A stretch of DNA of 18,872 nt from CAMBDR01 sp046597185 (GTDB lineage: Bacteria; Pseudomonadota; Gammaproteobacteria; Burkholderiales; Burkholderiaceae_D): NCBI GenBank assembly GCA_046597185.1, contig JBKJLF010000178.1:1-18872 (forward strand). The letters run 5' to 3'. The translations under genes and the position numbers were made by a program. Under the pieces are notes generated by a model. That model had not been told where the DNA came from and ran no database searches. It saw nothing but the letters and a program-made list of their open reading frames with translations. Of the stretch, positions 8,201 to 14,571 are shown piece by piece; within the stretch, counting starts at the first letter, position 1, and each line of letters opens with the position of its first letter.

Positions 8201-8627
8201 CAACCGCACGCTTGACAGTGAGGATAAAATCTTGTGCATCAAACGGTTTGATGATGAATTTATAGATTTCAGCCCGATTAATTGAGTTAACAATCGCATC
8301 GATATCAATGAAGCCAGTAACAATGATACGTATCGCCTGGGGTAGTGTCAGGCGCAGTTTTTCAAATAATTGGATACCGGTTAAACGCGGCATGCGTTGA
8401 TCGCTGATAATGCAGGCGAGTGTGCTTTTGTCTTCCAATTGCTCAATGATATCGAGTGCATCTTGTCCATCGACCGCGACCAGTAAGCGGTAATTGGGGC
8501 TAAGCAGGGCGGTCATGACTTGGCGGTTGGCGGCCTCATCATCGACAATCAAAATGGTTGGGCGAACGTCAGGGCGACTTGGGGTGTTTTCCAAGGTGTC
8601 GAGTCGCTTCATGTTGAATAATGCCAT
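5223..8627 (-). CDS. hybrid sensor histidine kinase with three receivers, GAF and HPt
   Basis: The 1134-residue protein is a phosphorelay hub. An N-terminal receiver (24-140) has D29-D30, phospho-acceptor D76 and K127. A coiled coil leads to a GAF-like sensor domain (about 190-365). HisKA carries H417 in SHEIRTP. The ATPase domain shows N533/N534, D567-T-G-I-G and G596-G-T-G-L-G-L. Receiver 2 has D711 and receiver 3 has D852. The HPt domain has H1001 in GAHTLRG. Residues 1071-1134 form an additional helical tail. No membrane segment is seen, so it should be a soluble sensor whose input comes through GAF or phosphorylation of the first receiver. Every phospho-acceptor residue is intact. The ATG is preceded by AAGGAAA (minus strand, 8631-8637). 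It is probably the first gene of an operon with the C13 peptidase. No output DNA-binding or cyclase domain is present, so the final target is elsewhere. Confidence 0.93.
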   Translation of the reverse strand: MALFNMKRLDTLENTPSRPDVRPTILIVDDEAANRQVMTALLSPNYRLLVAVDGQDALDIIEQLEDKSTLACIISDQRMPRLTGIQLFEKLRLTLPQAIRIIVTGFIDIDAIVNSINRAEIYKFIIKPFDAQDFILTVKRAVETFDLRQKLDAYHSNLEATIVLRTAELMSQKEQVEKQKESVELAHRNISVLSEIGREITASLNRDNIMQTLYRYVHELMIAEFFGVGFYRAEQNVIEFPFTMCWDQLMQPYQRTMEDPSQLAAWCIKHRREIYINDVDVDLQHYQPDLRDFNWSRETQLIGTNENTVPQSGLFVPMLIKDKVLGVLGVQSFQKYSYQPVHLNMLRTLAGYAAVALDNADAYSQLEATLATLRATEIRLLQQDKQVRLHAEELAISKQKAEEATQLKSEFLANMSHEIRTPMNAIIGMAHLALRTELNPKQLDYVNKIHRAGLSLLGILNDILDFSKIEAGKLDVEDVPFTLDEVLLNVANITSQKANDKNLEYLFRVPHDVPRKLQGDPLRLGQVLTNLINNAIKFTPNGEIELACTVLVPVQDDQVTLRFTVRDTGIGMTPEQSAKLFRAFSQADGSTTRKYGGTGLGLSISQRLVELMGGRIKVDTEINKGSCFHFDLRIKLDLSAGESRMAHVLPAALNAARIMVLDDNQSAREILGHALQALGLRVDLASDAHQAFGAIQSADQSGDPYKLVLTDWLMPQGDGISFIRRIRANAHLKAQPDIVLMTAFGREEVQEEAESAGVSGFLFKPISQSTLFDTLASLFAPQVNVVAARHAPQFQFKNVRALLAEDNDINQQIAIELLGLIGVETEIAVTGRETIDKLKAAEADYYDLILMDLEMPDMDGHEATIAIRQYPQFNHIPIIAMTAHALTEIRDRCLAEGMQDYLTKPINPETLFQTLMNWVPKEHEHAGTKLSTQPTPKAAASNKPLPLIGIDSNVGLSHMAGNLRLYIQLLERFCQSQRNAVQQLHQQIEQQQWQDASRGAHTLRGLASNIGAQKLALVAQEVELNCQNEHAGSQLNSQLEQLANELHTVINSLDNYFSGGAGSGALAVASLPDPDAPEKMRHLCALLEDNNIDAEDYLLQIKGSLSFILPENTIKRLANHISQYEFDLARELLP

Positions 8628-8819
8628 TGCTTTCCTTTATCGCACAAAGATACCGATTTGTTTGCCGGGTTTGTCCTATCGGTTCGGTACAGCCAATCTT
8701 AGCCTAAAAATGGGTCGATTTGGAGTTTTCTCAGGTTTATATGAATCCTAACATGAGGGGCAGGGATAAAGTAGCGTGTTGTTGCTCAGGTAATGCAGAA
8801 CGCGATCTAGAAATAGAAA

Positions 8820-8854
8820 AAAACTGAAAAAACGGAGATCTGCAGGCCTCCGTT
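8820..8854 (-). terminator. intrinsic terminator of the haloperoxidase-like gene
   Basis: On the minus strand AACGGAG and CTCCGTT arms (plus-strand 8831-8837 and 8848-8854) make a seven-bp stem with a ten-base loop. The stem is followed at once by a T run (plus-strand A run 8827-8832), with a second T run a few bases further. It lies 39 bases past the stop codon of the minus-strand gene. The rest of 8628-8892 should hold the kinase promoter, but I could not identify one. Confidence 0.75.
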
Positions 8855-8892
8855 CGATCAAATTTGTATAGTCTTGTTAGTCTGTTAAGCTA

Positions 8893-10464
8893 TTAGCGTG
8901 CATCAATACGACGGAATGCGCGGCGATAGATGTAATCGGCTAATTGACGGCCCATGGCGGCTCCCCCCGTTTTATCATAGGACCAGTGTACGCCGAGGTA
9001 GATCCGGCTTTGGCCGTTTTCTTCTTCCGCTTCCGAGAACGAGCTATAGTTGCGTACCACGGCTGGACGCACATTGCCCTGGTTGTCTTTGTTGACGCCA
9101 TTGTATTCATCCGAAACCAAGCTAAATTCAACATCGTCGCTGCCATACACATTGCGCAAGGTTTGGAACAGGGCGGAACCAAAGGTCGAATGGCCGGAAG
9201 GGTAGGCCGGGAATGGCGGTGTGAAGTTAGGGCCAGTCAAATTGGTTGCTGGCGCGCCCAGTGGCTCCCATGTGGCTTGGGTGGTGGTCGCGGCATTACC
9301 ATCGGTCTCGCCAGCACGAATGCCGTGAATCGGACGCCAGTGCTTGTAAGCGTATTTGGTTTCCCAGGCAGAAATGGCGGCATCAGCCATCGCGGTATTG
9401 GCCAGTGCAAACAGGCGGGCCAAATCATTGACATGGTAAGTGCCCATTTGTTCTGCAATCTGGATGAGGAATTGATTAAACATGCGTGGTGGCGTACCCA
9501 GTTTGGCTGAGCCGTCATAGCCCCAGAAAATGGCAGAAGTGGTTTGATCAGTGGTGCGGGTGGTGGGTGAGGTGGCGTCACCCTTGGCACCCTTGTCCTT
9601 GACTTCGTTATAGGCCCTTGCATAGGCGGTACTGCTTAGTGCGGGTGGTGCAGGCAAGCGAAATTGTGAGCCGGAACGCAATATGAAGGGTTTGACACTG
9701 CCCCATAAGGCCCCCACGGCAGCCGGTTGTTGGGCAATCGGGTCTTTAGTCCAGTCGCCAGGATTGGTGCCGGGAATGTAATCGACGCCCACGATTTGTT
9801 CGCTGGCGGGCACATTATCATTGGCACGCAGCGCCAAAATGGCGGCGGCAGCACGGGCACCCAGGCTAATGCCATCGGTTTTTTGGCTGGCGTCGCGGGT
9901 AATGATATTGGCCAGATCAGCCGTTAAGGCGGCGTCAAAAATCGGCACCTGGGATGGATACAATGCAACCAGGGTGTCGTGCGCAGACTGGGCAATGGCG
10001 GCATCAATCGAGGTTTTTTTTGGGGTACCCAAATAGCCAATATAGCATTGGTAGCCGCCAACAATTGCGTTGACGGATTCAAACATGGCAATGGAAACAA
10101 TGGCCAAGGCGCGAGAGGAGCGGTGTGGGCCATTTTGATGCGCGGTATGGACTGCTACACCGGTGCCGTTGGGGGTATGGTCGAGGGCATTGGCATCCAG
10201 CGCTACATTCATCCAGTACAATAGGCGCTCGGTAGCGTGAGGCCCTAAACGGGGTACGCCGGGTGCGCGTTCGACCAGGCTTTGTTGTTGCAGTGCATGT
10301 TGGGTGCCGAGCATTACATTTTCATGTGATGTATTGGAAGCAAGGGCAAAAGCGCTGGTAAAGAGTGTGGCGGTAATGGACAGCATCACTTTTCCGGTAA
10401 TACTTTGACGTGCGGCGTTGAATGAAGCGTTGCTTGCAAGCGAGAGTTTGGATTGCATAAACAT
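8893..10464 (-). CDS. exported vanadium haloperoxidase / PAP2-type phosphatase superfamily protein
   Basis: The chosen start is the ATG at 10464, with TGGAG (minus strand, 10471-10475) six bases upstream; TTG 10479 and ATG 10476 are also in frame. This gives 523 residues. The N-terminus has a basic region and a hydrophobic core ending AFALA near residue 42, a probable signal peptide. The vanadate/phosphate-binding set of the superfamily is complete: K370 and R377 (KYAYKHWRP), S423-G424-H425 (YPSGHS), R487 and H493 (RIYLGVHWS). The intervals K to R (7) and R to H (6) equal those of the Curvularia chloroperoxidase. Either a haloperoxidase oxidising halide with peroxide or an acid phosphatase is possible; sequence alone does not decide. 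The gene stands alone, with its own terminator at 8820-8854. Confidence 0.88.
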   Translation of the reverse strand: MFMQSKLSLASNASFNAARQSITGKVMLSITATLFTSAFALASNTSHENVMLGTQHALQQQSLVERAPGVPRLGPHATERLLYWMNVALDANALDHTPNGTGVAVHTAHQNGPHRSSRALAIVSIAMFESVNAIVGGYQCYIGYLGTPKKTSIDAAIAQSAHDTLVALYPSQVPIFDAALTADLANIITRDASQKTDGISLGARAAAAILALRANDNVPASEQIVGVDYIPGTNPGDWTKDPIAQQPAAVGALWGSVKPFILRSGSQFRLPAPPALSSTAYARAYNEVKDKGAKGDATSPTTRTTDQTTSAIFWGYDGSAKLGTPPRMFNQFLIQIAEQMGTYHVNDLARLFALANTAMADAAISAWETKYAYKHWRPIHGIRAGETDGNAATTTQATWEPLGAPATNLTGPNFTPPFPAYPSGHSTFGSALFQTLRNVYGSDDVEFSLVSDEYNGVNKDNQGNVRPAVVRNYSSFSEAEEENGQSRIYLGVHWSYDKTGGAAMGRQLADYIYRRAFRRIDAR

Positions 10465-10585
10465 TAAGATCTCCATCAAAAAGTGCTACAGGGAAAATAG
10501 GTGGTTATAAAATAGTTTGTAAGTATTAGGGAGATATTAGGGTGGCCGATTCGGCTCGTCGCTGAGTAGCGGCAAGCTGGGGTTC

Positions 10586-10624
10586 GGTGCCAGTGTGTCT
10601 GGCACCCTTGTCTGGCACTTTTTT
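10586..10624 (+). repeat. REP-like palindrome with two alternative hairpins and a T run
   Basis: GGTGCCAG (10586-10593) can pair with CTGGCACC (10599-10606) across a five-base loop. CTGGCAC recurs at 10612-10618 and is directly followed by TTTTTT (10619-10624), so the same 5' arm can form a longer-loop hairpin that looks like a plus-strand terminator. The GTGCCAGACA-type core is of the kind I associate with dispersed REP elements in Betaproteobacteria. That family link is from memory. Confidence 0.6.
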
Positions 10625-10772
10625 AGCCGGGTTGATCAGGCGCACTCAACTGAAAAACATTTTACTCCCAAAAGAAGTGGAAAAAGACTCATGCCGGATG
10701 GAAACTTTGGTTTTGGCGCGACTTACGATTTATGACGGTGTGCATCAAGTAAAATGATGTGAATTGAAAAAA

Positions 10773-10801
10773 TTGAGTAAAGCCAGCTTTGAATTTATAG
10801 A
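10773..10801 (+). promoter_or_regulatory. weak promoter candidate upstream of ispD
   Basis: TTGAGT (10773-10778), a 17-base spacer and TATAGA (10796-10801) match the sigma-70 consensus at four of six bases in each box. It is one of two candidates on the correct strand and would leave a leader of more than 400 bases. Confidence 0.22.
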
Positions 10802-11006
10802 TATATATGGCGGATAAGGGCTATCGTTATGCAGGAGAATGACTTGTTATGTGATCTCTTGTGCTAATCAGTACTGCTATCTTGTTGTGGAATGGATGAG
10901 TTTTATTGATGCTTTAAATAAGGGTTTGGCAGAATCTTGTATTGAAGTCCTTTGTGTCCCTGCTTTGCCTTGAGTTGGATATTGTTTGTGATATGATTTA
11001 TAAGTT

Positions 11007-11035
11007 TTGACGAATATGGTCTGGGATATTAAAAA
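11007..11035 (+). promoter_or_regulatory. promoter candidate for ispD
   Basis: TTGACG (11007-11012; five of six bases) is followed after 17 bases by TAAAAA (11030-11035; four of six). The leader to ispD would be about 200 bases. It is nearer to the gene than the candidate at 10773 and has the better -35 box. Evidence is consensus matching only. Confidence 0.3.
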
Positions 11036-11240
11036 TTGAGCAGTAGTGCGGATGGCGCATAAAAGTGGCTTTACGTCGATTGTTTTACTCTGGTCGTTCA
11101 GACATGGTGAGAGTTGAAAAATTCCCCTACCATAAGCGTTGTTTTTGTGGGACAACTTGCCTTTCCTTGGCCTTGGGGGGATGGATTGAAAATGACGGGA
11201 ACGGATGGAAAATGCCAGGAAATGATTGGAGCAAAGTAGC

Positions 11241-11933
11241 ATGGCTGAACAAAAAATCGCTTTAATACCGGCCGCAGGTGTTGGTTCGCGTATGGGTGCG
11301 GCTTGTCCCAAACAATATATGCCTTTGTTATCCGAAGCTGTGTTGTGGCATACGGTGCAACCCTTTTTGGCCTGTTCTGGCATTGATCATGTGTATATTG
11401 TCGTCAGTCCCGATGATGCTTACATCGATCAAGTGTTTCCGTTGTGCCCTGCCAAATTAAGCTTGCTGCGCTGTGGTGGCAACACCCGGCAAGCCTCGGT
11501 GTTGAATGGCCTGTTAGCACTATCGGCGCGCGCTGATGATTGGATTTTGGTGCATGATGCCGCCCGACCTGGCATTACCGTCGAACTTATTCTGCGCTTG
11601 CAACAGGCGCTATTGTCGCATCCGGTAGGTGGCTTGTTGGCCTTGCCCGTGGCGGATACGGTCAAACAGCAGCAAGGTGAGCAGGTACGCACGCTGGAGC
11701 GGCGCGGTTTGTGGCTGGCGCAAACGCCACAAATGTTTCGTTATCAATTGTTGTTGCGTGCTTTGCAACATGCCAGTGCCGAGGTAACCGATGAAGCCAG
11801 CGCCATTGAAGCCTGCGGCTTGATGCCGCTGCTGGTGCCGGGTCAAACCCGTAATTTCAAGCTGACCGTGGCCGATGATATGCTGTTGATGCAAGCCTTG
11901 TTTGGATTGCTGCCGAATCAGGGCGCGAATTAA
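11241..11933 (+). CDS. ispD: 2-C-methyl-D-erythritol 4-phosphate cytidylyltransferase
   Basis: IspD joins CTP and MEP to give CDP-ME, the third step of the MEP isoprenoid pathway, in the cytoplasm. The 230-residue length is usual. Family motifs are present: the CTP-binding loop LIPAAGVGSRMG with R17 and K24 (CPKQY), GGNTRQASVLNGL, ILVHDAARPGI, the TPQMF motif with T162, VTDEASAIE, and NFKLT with K207. These correspond to catalytic or substrate-binding residues of E. coli IspD. I chose ATG 11241 because TTGGAG (11226-11231) lies nine bases upstream; the TTG within that site would otherwise be a start. IspF follows after 126 bases, spanned mostly by a tandem repeat, so the two genes are probably cotranscribed but not tightly coupled. 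Confidence 0.96.
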   Translation: MAEQKIALIPAAGVGSRMGAACPKQYMPLLSEAVLWHTVQPFLACSGIDHVYIVVSPDDAYIDQVFPLCPAKLSLLRCGGNTRQASVLNGLLALSARADDWILVHDAARPGITVELILRLQQALLSHPVGGLLALPVADTVKQQQGEQVRTLERRGLWLAQTPQMFRYQLLLRALQHASAEVTDEASAIEACGLMPLLVPGQTRNFKLTVADDMLLMQALFGLLPNQGAN

Positions 11934-11942
11934 GTTAATCAG

Positions 11943-12040
11943 CCAAATCAAACCAAATCAAACCAAATCAAACCAAATCAAATCAAACCAAATCAAACCA
12001 AATCAAACTAAATCAAGCTAAACAAAACTAAATCAAACTA
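11943..12040 (+). repeat. A/C-rich tandem repeat (unit CCAAATCAAA) between ispD and ispF
   Basis: Four perfect copies of CCAAATCAAA (11943-11982) are followed by a five-base half unit (11983-11987), two more perfect copies (11988-12007) and three diverging ones (12008-12037: variants with CT for CC). Each unit is itself two near-identical five-base halves. G is almost absent from the plus strand across the whole tract. It begins nine bases after the ispD stop codon and ends about 20 bases before the ispF start, whose ribosome-binding site GAGG (12050-12053) lies just outside it. Confidence 0.9.
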
Positions 12041-12059
12041 ATATAAATCGAGGATAAAC

Positions 12060-12551
12060 ATGGATTTTTCTGGATTCAGGATAGGGCAGGGTTACGATTG
12101 TCACGCGCTGGTCGCCCGGCGGCGCTTAATTATTGGGGGGGTCACCATCCCATTTCATCTTGGTTTGTTGGGGCATTCTGACGCCGATGTCTTGTTGCAT
12201 GCGGTCATTGATGCCATTTTAGGCGCTGCTGCCTTAGGCGATATCGGCCGTCACTTCCCTGATACCGATACCCGTTTTGCGGACGCAGACTCACGCGTGC
12301 TGTTGCGCGCGGCCTGGCAGTTGGTGCAAGCACAAGGTTATGTCTTGGGTAATATTGATGCAACGATTATTGCCCAGGCACCAAAAATGGCTTCCCATAT
12401 CCCGCAAATGGTGAGCCATATTGCCGCAGACCTGGGGGTTGATGCCAGTAAAATTAATATCAAAGCAAAAACCAATGAAAAGCTCGGATTTGTCGGGCGC
12501 GAAGAGGGAATTGCCAGCCAGGTTGTCGCATTATTGCACCGACAGGCGTAA
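12060..12551 (+). CDS. ispF: 2-C-methyl-D-erythritol 2,4-cyclodiphosphate synthase
   Basis: IspF cyclises CDP-ME 2-phosphate to MEcPP with release of CMP, a later step of the MEP pathway than IspD. The 163-residue protein has the full family pattern. The divalent metal ligands are D13 and H15 (QGYDCHAL) and H47 (DADVLLHAVIDA). GHSDAD, DIGRHFPDTD and the terminal KTNEKLGFVGREEGIA segment for the CDP site are also visible. Family members usually have Val between the Asp and His ligands; here it is Cys14, a small oddity. The functional enzyme is a trimer with active sites at subunit interfaces. The ATG has GAGG (12050-12053) six bases upstream, directly after the repeat tract. In many Proteobacteria ispD and ispF are adjacent, as here. 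Confidence 0.96.
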   Translation: MDFSGFRIGQGYDCHALVARRRLIIGGVTIPFHLGLLGHSDADVLLHAVIDAILGAAALGDIGRHFPDTDTRFADADSRVLLRAAWQLVQAQGYVLGNIDATIIAQAPKMASHIPQMVSHIAADLGVDASKINIKAKTNEKLGFVGREEGIASQVVALLHRQA

Positions 12552-12715
12552 ACTGCGCTGCTGGCTATCAGATGTATTGAGAATACCAATTGGAATTGCC
12601 GATTGATTTGGTACACTATGCGCAGGTATTCTTGTATGAATCTCGTTTTGATGTAGCCAGATGTGTTTTCTGGATGCATTTGTTTTTACTACCCTGAACC
12701 CCCAAGGAGAATTAC

Positions 12716-13138
12716 ATGTCCAATCTCAAAGGCTCCAAAACCGAAGAGAATTTGAAGGCCGCCTTTGCTGGCGAATCGCAAGCCAATCGTCGTTACCTGT
12801 ATTTTGCAAACAAGGCTGACATTGAAGGCCAAAATGATGTGGCTGCCTTATTCCGTTCCACGGCAGAAGGCGAAACTGGCCATGCGCATGGTCATTTGGA
12901 ATATTTGGAATCCGCTGGCGATCCTGCCACTGGTTTGCCAATTGGCTCGTCGCGTTTAAATTTGCAAGCGGCAGTGGCGGGTGAAACCCATGAATACACG
13001 GATATGTATCCTGGTATGGCCAAAATTGCACGTGACGAAGGCTTTGAAGAAATCGCCGACTGGTTTGAAACCCTGGCCAAAGCCGAGCGCTCACACGCTA
13101 ATCGCTATCAAAAAGCTTTAAATGAGTTGGTTGATTAA
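12716..13138 (+). CDS. rubrerythrin (diiron domain only)
   Basis: This 140-residue four-helix diiron protein belongs to the rubrerythrin family, whose members typically reduce hydrogen peroxide in the cytoplasm. The predicted ligands are all present: E20 (FAGESQANRRY), E53 and H56 (EGETGHAH), E90 with E93 (VAGETHEY), and E124 and H127 (AERSHANRY). The C-terminal rubredoxin domain of classical rubrerythrin (about 190 residues) is absent, so electrons must come from another protein. The iron-sulfur protein encoded next is an obvious candidate, by inference. AAGGAGA (12704-12710) precedes the ATG. A promoter probably lies in 12552-12715, but no clear box pair was found. It is the first gene of a four-gene set with DUF3501. 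Confidence 0.93.
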   Translation: MSNLKGSKTEENLKAAFAGESQANRRYLYFANKADIEGQNDVAALFRSTAEGETGHAHGHLEYLESAGDPATGLPIGSSRLNLQAAVAGETHEYTDMYPGMAKIARDEGFEEIADWFETLAKAERSHANRYQKALNELVD

Positions 13139-13184
13139 TTTCCTCACTTCGCTAATTTCGTCACCACTTAGTCGTTGGCACCCA

Positions 13185-13204
13185 GTTCCCGCCTGTGCGG
13201 GAAC
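13185..13204 (+). repeat. perfect inverted repeat, REP/dRS3-like palindrome
   Basis: GTTCCCGC and GCGGGAAC arms (13185-13192, 13197-13204) frame a four-base loop. No T run follows, so it is not a standard intrinsic terminator. The TTCCCG(N)CGGGAA core resembles short dispersed palindromes seen in many betaproteobacterial genomes, including the Neisseria dRS3 type. It sits between the rubrerythrin gene and the iron-sulfur protein gene, 33 bases before the latter's start. Confidence 0.7.
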
Positions 13205-13236
13205 GCGGTGTTGTCTTAATTCACTGGAAGAAATCC

Positions 13237-14571
13237 ATGGCCACTGAAGGTAATTTGCAAGCGCCCACTCGTCATCCGCTCGATTGGAGGAGTGACGATT
13301 TTTATAGCGAAGATTCGCTCAATAAAGAGTTGGAGCGCGTGTTTGATATTTGCCATGGTTGCCGTCGCTGTGTCTCGCTGTGTGGTTCTTTCCCTACCTT
13401 GTTTGATTTGGTCGATAATTCCAGCACGCTGGAAGTGGATGGGGTCGATAAAAAAGACTATTGGAAAGTGATCGATCAATGTTATTTGTGTGATGTGTGT
13501 TACATGACCAAATGCCCTTACACCCCGCCGCATCCATGGAATCTGGATTTCCCCCACCTGATGTTGCGTGCCAAGGCCGTCAAATATCAAAAAGGCGAAG
13601 TGGTATTTCGCGATAAATTCCTCTCCAATACCGATGGTTTGGGTTCCTTTGCCGGTATTCCCATCGTCACTCAAACCGTGAATGCGGTAAATAAAACCAA
13701 ATTTGCGCGCAATTTGATGGAAAATGCGCTGGGTGTTGATAAAGATGCCTGGTTACCTGAATTTGCCGTCAAAAAATTTCGCAATAGCGCCGTGGCATCC
13801 AAAGCCTGGCCAGTGCGCAATGGTGCTGCCACGCCCGGTAAAGTCGCGGTGTATTCGACGTGCTATATCAACTTCAATGAGCCGGGCGTCGGCCATGATT
13901 TGTTGGCCATCCTCGACCATAATGAAATTCCCTATGTGTTGGTGAATAAAGAAGCCTGTTGCGGTATGCCCAAATTGGAGCAGGGTGATTTGTTGGGGGT
14001 GGAACAAAAGAAGAACATCAATATCCCCTTATTGGCGCAATTGGCCAAGGAAGGCTATGCGATTTTGACGCCGATTCCTTCGTGTACCCTGATGTATAAG
14101 CAAGAACTACCGTTGATGTTCCCCGATTGTGCCGACACCCAGGTGGTGAAAGCGGCCATGCGCGACCCGTTTGAATATTTTATTGCGCGCAATCGCGACG
14201 GTTTATTGAAAACTGATTTCAAACAGCCATTGGGGCAGATTTCTTACCATGTTCCTTGCCATTCGCGGGTACAAAACGTGGGTAAAAAGACGGCGGAAAT
14301 GCTGCAATTAACCAGCCCCAAAAAACTCACCATTGTTGAGCGTTGCTCCGGTCATGCTGGCACCTTTGGGGTGAAAAAAGAATTTCACGCCACTGCCATG
14401 AAAATTGGCAAGCCCGTCTTTAAAGCCATGAGCAATAACGAGCCGGAATATATTTCTTCCGATTGTCAATTGGCCGGACATCACATCCAACAAGGCATGG
14501 AGCAAGCTGGCCTGAAACAAACTGAAATGGCACACCCCTTGGCCCTGTTACGTAAAGCGTATGGAATCTGA
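13237..14571 (+). CDS. GlpC-like [4Fe-4S] protein with CCG (heterodisulfide-reductase-type) domains
   Basis: The 444-residue protein has two ferredoxin-type clusters near the N-terminus: C39, C42, C45, C49 (CHGCRRCVSLC) and C82, C85, C88, C93 (CYLCDVCYMTKCP). Two cysteine-rich CCG-type domains follow: C209, C241-C242-G (KEACCGMP) and C283; then C341, C370 (ERCSGHAGTFG) and C410. The second repeat has a single Cys where the first has Cys-Cys. This order is that of GlpC and HdrB/D-like electron carriers, usually bound to a membrane or flavoprotein partner. It may supply electrons to the rubrerythrin; this is inference from gene order. I chose ATG 13237, with GGAAG (13226-13230) six bases upstream. 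An in-frame GTG at 13195 would start inside the palindrome. No membrane segment is seen. Confidence 0.92.
   Translation: MATEGNLQAPTRHPLDWRSDDFYSEDSLNKELERVFDICHGCRRCVSLCGSFPTLFDLVDNSSTLEVDGVDKKDYWKVIDQCYLCDVCYMTKCPYTPPHPWNLDFPHLMLRAKAVKYQKGEVVFRDKFLSNTDGLGSFAGIPIVTQTVNAVNKTKFARNLMENALGVDKDAWLPEFAVKKFRNSAVASKAWPVRNGAATPGKVAVYSTCYINFNEPGVGHDLLAILDHNEIPYVLVNKEACCGMPKLEQGDLLGVEQKKNINIPLLAQLAKEGYAILTPIPSCTLMYKQELPLMFPDCADTQVVKAAMRDPFEYFIARNRDGLLKTDFKQPLGQISYHVPCHSRVQNVGKKTAEMLQLTSPKKLTIVERCSGHAGTFGVKKEFHATAMKIGKPVFKAMSNNEPEYISSDCQLAGHHIQQGMEQAGLKQTEMAHPLALLRKAYGI

Larger units (their letters stand above)
10465..11240. other. long gene-free, AT-rich interval upstream of ispD
   Basis: About 776 bases between the divergent haloperoxidase-like gene and ispD without a supportable gene. 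Open frames here lack ribosome-binding sites, code for nothing recognisable, or overlap ispD antisense. It contains the REP-like double hairpin (10586-10624), two weak promoter candidates (10773-10801 and 11007-11035) and, just before ispD, an imperfect purine-rich repetition around 11180-11231 (variants of GGATTGAAAATGA). Composition is visibly more AT-rich from about 10640 to 11060 than in the flanking genes. Confidence 0.6.

Noticed and set aside
8944..9510. 188-codon plus-strand open frame
   Set aside because: It is a shadow antisense to the haloperoxidase-like gene, whose catalytic residues are well conserved in the minus-strand frame.
10877..11383. 168-residue minus-strand frame with several Cys residues
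   Set aside because: It runs antisense over the conserved 5' end of ispD and has no supporting start signal or recognisable domain.
11943..12040. CRISPR-like array
   Set aside because: The units are ten bases, directly tandem and without spacers, so this is a simple tandem repeat.
11943..12040. Intrinsically curved DNA from phased A-tracts
   Set aside because: The A runs are only three bases long and recur every five bases, so bends would fall on opposite helix faces and largely cancel.
13185..13204. Intrinsic terminator after rubrerythrin
   Set aside because: The stem is strong, but no T run follows on either strand.
13216..13674. 152-codon minus-strand frame
   Set aside because: It is antisense to the two ferredoxin motifs of the iron-sulfur protein and shows no features of its own.
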